Assembly: GCA_009602735.1 (NCBI GenBank)
Contig: WELA01002318.1
Span: 193,535-238,465, forward strand
From: Mesotaenium endlicherianum
Taxonomy: Eukaryota; Streptophyta; Zygnematophyceae; Zygnematales; Mesotaeniaceae
Length of the DNA stretch: 44,931 bases
Direction: 5' to 3'
Shown here: one piece after another, positions 38,326 through 44,931 of the stretch
Layout of the letters: the number at the start of each line of letters is the position of its first letter
Position numbering within the stretch: position 1 is the first letter of the stretch
The notes under the pieces: generated by a model
Databases searched by the model: none
What the model saw: the letters and a program-made list of their open reading frames with translations, nothing else
What the model was told of the DNA's origin: nothing
Translations under genes and position numbers: made by a program

Positions 38326-39024
38326 CAAGGGTCGTGCGTCGGCAGAAAAAGGGCAACCTCGAGAACGAGTAGACCCGCGAAGGTTCGACACCGGCTTGGG
38401 GCCAGCGCATGCAGGCGGCATCGCCTGGATGCAGTTGCCCGCCGCACTGACAAGTGGCAAATATGCTTTAGCTACAATGCAAAAAGCAACGCGCTGGTTG
38501 CTTCCATGGACAAGAACTCCCGGCTTCGTGCGCTGTTCGTTGCTGACAACGATGCATGCGGGGCGTTATTTACATTTGCGCCTGCCATAGACGCTCTTGC
38601 GCTGACAGTTAACATATGCGCAACGTTTTCACGCACTCTAAGCGTCAACATCGACTAGAAAAGCAAGCTATTGACAATTGCGGCCGCGCGAGTGAGCTGC
38701 TGTCGTCCACACATACGTTCGTTGGCGTAGCGACTGACACGCGATTGCTGACGCAGTGCTATGCGCTCAGGTGCTCACACCTGGTGTCTCTGCACAGCAC
38801 GGGAACAAATGCCATGTGGCAGCCACCTTACTGCCGGTGCTTTGACAAGCTACGCAATACCGTCCGCACGCTCGCACGTCCGCACCTGACGATGATTGCG
38901 CAACGACAGTTGCAGGGGCAGTTGCCCTGCGCTGACACCTGTTGACAACTCTCATCCTTGCGCGCTCTGACACGTTGACAGGTGGCAAGTCTACGACCAG
39001 CGCAGCCCTGTCAAACATGACACG
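38326..39024 (+). pseudogene. 3' remains of the decayed zinc-knuckle locus
   Basis: The frame interrupted at 29473 resumes as PRVVRRQKKGNLENE and ends at a TAG near 38370. Beyond it, other frames look protein-like: DKWQICFSYNAKSNALVASM near 38450-38510 up to a TAG at 38656-38658, and another open to 38945. This suggests more decayed coding sequence with frameshifts. The family is not recognised. Confidence 0.4.
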
Positions 39025-39743
39025 TGTGATGAATTAGTATACTACTAGATATAATATTCATTCACTTAGAATACTTAATTTAGTTCAGTTTATTGTACTT
39101 GATTTAATATTAAGTCTGTTGGACTTTTAGTCATATCCAACATAATGACTCAGCCGAGAGCAGCAAGCTGAAGTCAACATAGGACAGCTTGCTGACACAT
39201 TTTTTGACAGTCAGCTGACTGCCGTACTTGGTATTAGTGGACTACCTAGATATGCATCTAAGTGTGATATGCTAGATGAATGGCCAGATTAAACCTTTGG
39301 GTGGATGGCGATTCGGGATAATGGGAGATGGCTGTGAATTTAGTTAGCCGAGGTCCTACCGACGTGGTTAATTCTCGGGTAGGCGGTGCCATCGCTCTTG
39401 CCGTTGAACAGTAAACTCATTCCATGTACATAGGTTAGATTATGCTCCCGAGTTCGGCATTCGGAAACGAGGCCAACTCTCTTGCACCGTTTACTAGGAA
39501 AGATATGAATCCAAGACGAGAAGCCATTAGTGCGAAATGTCTTTTAACCTTGCTTATGTATGAGTTTACTAATTGCATGATTGATGCTCGTTTACTTGCA
39601 TTTGACTGATGAGTATTGCTTACGCTAGTCGTGTGGTCTTTTGCTGATTAATAAGTTAACGAGAAAATATCATAAAAACTATTTACTGATATAAAGATCT
39701 CTTGTTAATTGTCAATCGCTTATTGGTAAGTCGATTCATTTCA
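39025..39743 (+). mobile_element. Solo LTR of the chromovirus family
   Basis: 719 bp from TGTGATGAATTAGTATAC to GGTAAGTCGATTCATTTCA, in plus orientation. Flanks ACACG and ATGCG agree at only three of five positions, so the target-site duplication is decayed or lost. It contains the usual family blocks with moderate divergence. Confidence 0.8.
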
Positions 39744-39769
39744 ATGCGTGAGAGTCCGCAGATAAGGTT

Positions 39770-40142
39770 GTGGAGAGCCTTGCGCAAGTTGAATGCGGTG
39801 GCATTACCTACTTGGGAGTTAAGCACGTCGATAAGACCTCAATTTACCAAATCCACATTTATTTCGCATCATTTTGAATCGGCATCTGTCGAAGATTTCA
39901 TCTAGCTATTCATCTAATGAGCACATTACAATAAATGTATTAGTAGCCAGTTCACTAGGTTCGCTTAAGATGGTTGATTGATTGTCAAAGAATGTGTGAA
40001 AGAACGGACAAGATAGACTTTTGCCTGCCACTGTTTGTTTAATCATTATACAAATCATAAGTTATATTAAAGGAGTGAGCCTAATTATATATTATAATTA
40101 ACTAAGATCAATTGAAATTCTAATTTTCTTTAATCATTTACA
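39770..40142 (-). mobile_element. Degenerate LTR fragment
   Basis: It matches the second half of a minus-oriented family LTR: GGTGGCATTACCTAC, then GGGAGTTAAGCACG, then TCAAAGAATGTGT, ending TAATCATTTACA. The first half is missing. Confidence 0.6.
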
Positions 40143-40634
40143 GAGTGAGAAAAGGAGAGAAAGAGAGAAAGAGATGAAAGGACAGATAGTGAGTGAGTAA
40201 AATAAGATTTGTGTCCAAAATAGCAGATTCATATAAATTTGTAAGTGTAACAATTTGAACAATTTGAGCTTTTTAGGCGTATTTGGGACGTTTTCCTGAT
40301 TACCTAAAAAACGTTACACTATTCATCGATATATTATTGGACATGTGATTGCATCTTACTAAATTAATCGCCACACGCGTGTGCAGATTAATTCCTGGTC
40401 GATTGGCGAAACGACCAAGATGCTATTGCAAAAAGCATCGTAAAGTAATTTGCTTACTTTGCAATAGTACGACATAATTAATCATAACGTTACCTCAATT
40501 GAATATGGAGGAATAAGGTAATTAATCAGTGATTACTTACTTTATATTTACTTTCATTATTGCGGATGTGATTGTCAATGTTTTTGATCAACGTCAGTCA
40601 TTAACCCGGGATAAAACACCTTTGAAGTGGCCAT
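40143..40634. other. AT-rich stretch with a short GA-rich tract
   Basis: A GA-rich tract is present at about 40145-40195. Otherwise I see nothing definite. Confidence 0.4.
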
Positions 40635-41345
40635 GTGCACGGAGAAATATCTGCTCGCAGATACGACTATACACATCACACACGTATCTATGCACAAATG
40701 CTCAAAGTGTACGCATGTCCGTTTGCACTCATGTTGGCGTGCTTTCCATGCTCAGACGCATCGTTGCACGAATCCATGCACGCACGGGCGCACTCACACA
40801 TGTACGCACTCACACATTACCCCCGCATGATAATCTTACCTTAGTGCTCTACCTATTGCCCAAGAGCAGCTTTAAATATAGAATATACGGTCACAAGCCG
40901 CCTGTACGTTCGCACGCATAGTTGCACGCACACACGTACGTACTCCCACCCGCACGTTTGCAAGCGTCGGTATGCTTCGAACAGTTCTAAGCAATTTTAA
41001 ATATTTCGGGTGCACCGTGCTTGACGACCGCTTTCGTACCCGAATACCTCTCAATCCCCTGCACCATGCATGATGGTGAAGCTTTTTTGGTAGCGGGGTT
41101 CATTTTACTCCGCACGCTCGAGCCCTTCCCGAGGCGCACGGAAAAATGGAACCGAGGCGCACGGGCAAACGGCACCCGTCGAGATTTTCCACAAGCTGAG
41201 TCGATGTGCTTGGGCAAACGGCCGAAGACTTCACATTATAACGGAAAAAGCTTCGCCAGAGTAGCGAAGAGCCGAGAACACGTTTTTCGACGGAGTGGCG
41301 AAGGAAACCCAGTCGAATTTGGGAGTTTGGGTCGGAACAATAGAA
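40635..41345 (+). repeat. Mosaic repeat, copy C
   Basis: About 40635-41190 matches the reverse complement of 15508-16130 (copy B). About 41188-41345 matches the reverse complement of 7765-7925 (copy A), including AACGGAAAAAGCTTCGCC. The joint is near ATTTTCCACAAGCTGAGTC. The three copies share segments in different arrangements. Confidence 0.65.
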
Positions 41346-42518
41346 TGCCAAATGATAGTCCGGGTTTCAAGTCGAAGGGACATGCTCCAGAACGACGCGA
41401 TAACAAAAATTGATTACATACACCATTTTGTTTTGTGACACTCCTAGTCGCCCGTTCATCCAGCGACTTTCAACCTGCGAAGGGAATAGAGAGCTTCAGA
41501 AGAATACAGAATCTCCGAACCTCCCGGCCCTTCAAACCATAAGTCAATATCAGTCAATATGTACCCCTCAACTAGATGCTGCAGTGTTATAACATCTTAA
41601 TGGCCATGCATGTGCATTATTCAAGTTCCGGCTAACCTCTCTCTATGGCCTGTAGCTGCTGTACAAGCAATGTAATCACTGCCAGATGAAATTTCGTAAG
41701 GGCCGCATTAGTAGTGGGTCTCATGGAAAGAGTTATTATATTCAGAGTTTTCATCATGCATGCACATGTGCATACAGCTCTGGGGATCCTCTTATGTGCA
41801 GACAGACAGAAATATCTTAAAAGTTCAAGGAATATAAAAGTTGATGATCCTTATATAGCTACACCTAACCTTTTTTGAGGCCATCGATATGGGTACCATG
41901 CAGATGGCACACAACGAGTAAGCTTGCGTCCCTTGCTAAATAATCATGATATGCACACACACACGCATCAAATATATATACAATGTATGTTTGTCTGCTG
42001 ATTCAGCAAATGTATTATGCAGCTTCGACCTGTCCTGCTAACACCTTCAAATAATCCATGGTGTATATTTTTTTTTCTTTAATGCATGCTTGCAAATGCA
42101 GAAGGCAATAAGGCTGAACCTAGAGTTAGTAAGTAACAGGCTCTAACATATGCATCTTGGCCCTTAAATCCTGCTCTGGTTGTGCACTTGTTGACCATGT
42201 AAAAATCCCCATGCAACCATCTGCAAACTATAGACCCTCATGATGGCAAAGGCCACCCAGGCCTTCTTTAGAGGGGCCCAGACTTAGTCCAACTCTGCGA
42301 TCTTTTGCGCATATGCAGCCATATAACTTGCATGGGTATATATAGCATACGCATGTAGTGGAAGCTTGACTATGTATTCATGTGTCAAGTGACATGCACG
42401 CATACGGCAGATCAAGTGAGTGCCAGCTAGGGTTTTGGTCACTTCCCGCAGAAGCTCGCTTCCTCGTCAACTGACTGACACATGTGCATGCATGTATGGC
42501 ATGCATGCATGCGTGCAG
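41346..42518. other. Non-coding stretch upstream of the RING exons
   Basis: AT-rich with TGCATG-rich words near 42480-42515. It is probably intron or 5' flank of the RING gene; no upstream exon could be supported. Confidence 0.4.
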
Positions 42519-44380
42519 ATCCATCATGGTAGCCTTACCAGACATAAAAGAGACCATGCAGTGCCCCATTTGCCTAGGTGGGAAAACTCGGGCCCTCAAC
42601 ATGCACCGAACCTGGTCTGCTTTTTGCTTAGCAACCTCGCCCAAGGCCCTTAAATCTTCCCTCCTCTCAGAATACACCTGTGTGCCCTCAACTTTGTGGG
42701 GAAGAAACAGGAGACAGTCTCGTGTCTGTGCATGTGTGCATGTGTGTGTGCATGTGTGTATGTGTGCGTTGTGTGTGTGCTTGGGTGTGCAGTTCAAGTG
42801 GCATATGTCGAGGCCTCTTTGAGGGGAAAATGGAGGTATAGGTCTAGGGGAGCAGAAGGCGGAGAGGAGAGGGAGAAGGTGAGGGGACAGAGAAAGAGAG
42901 AAGAAGTCAGGACGAAGGGAGTTCTGACTTTGACAACGTCTGGGACCCCTGGCCTATGGTATCCCTTGGGCTTGGCAGGGTTTAGGGTTCAAGTGCCCCA
43001 CCCTACTGCGAGAAAGCTACATGAAGCCTTTCAACCTCCAACCTCTGTTTCTGTATCAGATGCCTAAGCTCCCCCACCTAGGCCTGTCACATGCCCACCC
43101 TCCCTGCCTTCTGCCTCTCTACCCCTCCTCTCCCGCCCCTCTTGCCCTTGGCTCCCACAAATTTTTCAAATCATTTCCAACAGGGGGAGACGATAGCATT
43201 TGCTGTGGAAAAAAGGAGCCGGCTTCTGGCTGCGGCAGGTGTGTGGAATTTAGGGTTTCAGTGGTGAAGGAGTTTATGGGAGTCGGAAATTTCTCAGGAT
43301 ACAGGTCTACGGGTTTTTTCAGATCCCTATGCTCCTTCCCTCCTCTGACTGTCGTGCTGCTCGGCTGCGCCAGCTCCCTCGCTTTTCTTTCTTGTCCCAA
43401 AATCTTATCAATATGAATGTCTCTCATCACGCGGCTGGACGGGGTGCGGGGGGCGGCGGGCGGGGGGCGGGATGGGCGGCGGTGCTGCTGAGGTGGCAGG
43501 GATCATTCGCAAGACGAGGGCTGTGATGGAGTGCTTGCACCGCTTTTGCCGCGCCTGCATCAACAAGTCCATGCGCCTCGGGTACTGCCGCCACCTGTCA
43601 CCTGCCGTCGCCACCTGCCACCTGCTGCCACCTGCCACCTGCTGCCACCTGTCACCTGCTGCCACCTGCCCCCGAACTCTGGAGCTCACGCATGTCCTTG
43701 CCCTCCCCCCCGCACGGGCAGAGGGGCTGGCTGTCTCTGGTTCTCGCAGGTTGATGTCTGGCGCAATAAAGGTCGTGCTGTTATAGTTTTTTGCACTAGT
43801 TGCCTGCCAGCTGTGCATCTGGGCCCCCTCTTGCCGTCTCTTACGGGTGGCGGGGATTCTGAGAATGCCAAACCTCACTGTGCGCATCTAGATCCTGAAG
43901 CACATGTGTGTGTGTGTGTGTGCGCGCGCGCGCGCATTCGGGCGAGCATGTCTTTGCAGCGCTGTATGCCGGAGGACACGAGGAAGAAGAATATTAATGG
44001 ATTCACACACTGTTCTGAAACTGCAAAACCCGAGAGGAAGAGAGACATATTATCCCACATACTGCTCTGAATTGGCGTGTGCGCGAGACGTATCTGTGCA
44101 CATGTCAGTCTATGTTCACATTCGCACTGATACATATATATACACGTATATATATATCTATTTTTTTTTTTCAATATATGTCATGTATGTATATGTATAG
44201 ATATTCAGATTAGCGTGTTCGCACTTGTGTATCACGTGCTGTACCCAAACGGCATTCAGGAGAAACGAGTGCCCGTCGTGCCGAGCCCATTGCGCCGGCA
44301 GGCGCGCCCTGAGAGCCGACCCCAAGTTTGACGCCCTCATTGCCGCCCTCTACCCGGACCTCGACAAATATGAGCACCAG
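42519..44380 (+). CDS. RING1-type (PRC1) E3 ubiquitin ligase, partial, 3 exons
   Basis: Exons 42519-42577, 43500-43581 and 44260-44380 join with matching phases and GT-AG borders (CAG|A...CTAG|GTGGG; GCAG|GG...CTCGG|GTACT; TTCAG|G...CACCAG|GTCCC). They read ...DIKETMQCPICLG, IIRKTRAVMECLHRFCRACI, NKSMRLGRNECPSCRAHC and DPKFDALIAALYPDLDKYE. This gives all eight zinc ligands of a C3HC4 RING and the following segment typical of plant RING1A/B, the H2A-ubiquitinating subunits of Polycomb complex 1 in the nucleus. The 5' exons (usually acidic and Ser-rich) are not identified. The 3' end is unclear: either splicing at the weak donor after 44380, or read-through to a stop at 44414-44416. One gene copy, plus strand. 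Confidence 0.8.
42721..42785. repeat. (TG)n-rich microsatellite in the RING gene intron
   Basis: Impure TGTG/CATG repeats in the first intron seen (42578-43499). Confidence 0.8.
43590..43672. repeat. CCACCTGCTG minisatellite in the RING gene intron
   Basis: About eight copies of a CCACCTG(CTG) unit lie directly after the second RING exon. They resemble donor-like CACCTG/CAGGTG words on the opposite strand. Confidence 0.75.
43903..43935. repeat. (TG)n(CG)n microsatellite
   Basis: TGTGTG followed by CGCGCG, within the second intron of the RING gene. Confidence 0.85.
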
Positions 44381-44931
44381 GTCCCACCCCCCCCCCCGCC
44401 CCCCGCCCTCCACTAAGTCCTCTCCTCCTGCTCCTGATGATCCTCCTCCTGCTCCAACTCATGCTGCTGCTCCTCCTACTCTTGCTCCACCTCTCCTTGT
44501 TCTCTCCGTCTTCATACTTCTCGTCCTTTGGACCTTGCCTGTCGTCAGATGCTTTCCTGCAGACGAGTTTTGGCTTCATATTGGGGGCTGGTGACATCAG
44601 GGTGTTTACGGCGACGCTTGTTGACCGTAGGGTTTAGGGTCTCCTTTGGTTGCCAGCAGGATGAATGCACGAAATGCATGAGCTGCTACGCTGATTTGGG
44701 GTCTCCTTGCCAGGTGGCATGCTGCAATTTGCCGGGGCTTGTGCGGCTTATATGGGAGAAATTGTATCTCAAACAGCGGCTTTAGCTTTTCGCGCCCCAA
44801 CTCAGGCTTACAGTATTTCTAGAGGAGCCTGGTTGGCACACTTCCATCTTCATTTCCTTCCCTCGCACACCCATGCGCACAATCACACATGTGACATGCG
44901 CACACGCACATGCACACACACACACACACAC
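44381..44931. other. Downstream of the last RING exon; no exon supported
   Basis: A C-rich run (44387-44404), CTCCTG-rich tracts and a terminal CA-rich tract (about 44865-44931) are present. No further exon of the RING gene could be supported. Confidence 0.4.

Overview
The window looks like nuclear DNA of a streptophyte (green plant lineage). Its genes have GT-AG introns. One encodes a plant-type GH5 exo-glucanase with beta-trefoil (fascin-like) modules, and another a plant RING1-type finger. The middle is packed with Ty3/gypsy chromovirus retrotransposons. A charophyte alga such as Chara is my best guess, but that is inference. No bacterial or organellar features were seen.

Layout. (1) 41-6248, minus strand: a five-exon gene for a predicted type II membrane GH5 glucan 1,3-beta-glucosidase-like protein; all exon phases agree and the product is about 1182 residues. 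One intron holds a 440-base poly-G run that is almost certainly an assembly artefact. (2) 6.6-20.1 kb: gene-poor DNA with microsatellites, a mosaic inverted repeat (copies at 7.8-8.6 and 14.9-16.1 kb, a third at 40.6-41.3 kb), several solo or degenerate LTRs, and a 511-bp TRIM element with a perfect target-site duplication. (3) 20148-29023 and 29474-38320: two full-length minus-strand chromovirus copies, each flanked by a perfect 5-bp target-site duplication. They interrupt the same older, decayed coding locus that carries a CCHC zinc knuckle. (4) 38.3-40.1 kb: remains of that locus and more LTRs. (5) 42519-44380, plus strand: three exons forming a complete C3HC4 RING finger of the plant RING1 (PRC1) type; the 5' end is not identified.

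The most unusual system is the retrotransposon family. Gag and Pol are in different frames, joined by a textbook -1 frameshift signal: slippery U UUA AAA, a 7-nt spacer, then a 10-bp perfect stem. Pol ends in a chromodomain. Downstream of Pol, in the position where retroviruses keep env, lies a third ORF of about 556-558 codons. It has a coiled-coil N-terminus, a conserved core and no membrane segment that I can see. In both copies a branch-point-like CTAAC and a 3' splice site sit directly before its ATG, and every LTR I inspected near its U5 end carries a strong GGTAAGT donor. Together these suggest expression from a spliced subgenomic RNA.

The two copies are identical over about 3.0 kb (U5, gag and the first half of pol), yet their third ORFs are strongly diverged. 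This points to module exchange, gene conversion or an assembly effect. Copy 2 (29.5-38.3 kb) has all three ORFs open. Copy 1 has stop codons in pol and ORF3 and an Asp-to-Asn change in the integrase catalytic triad.
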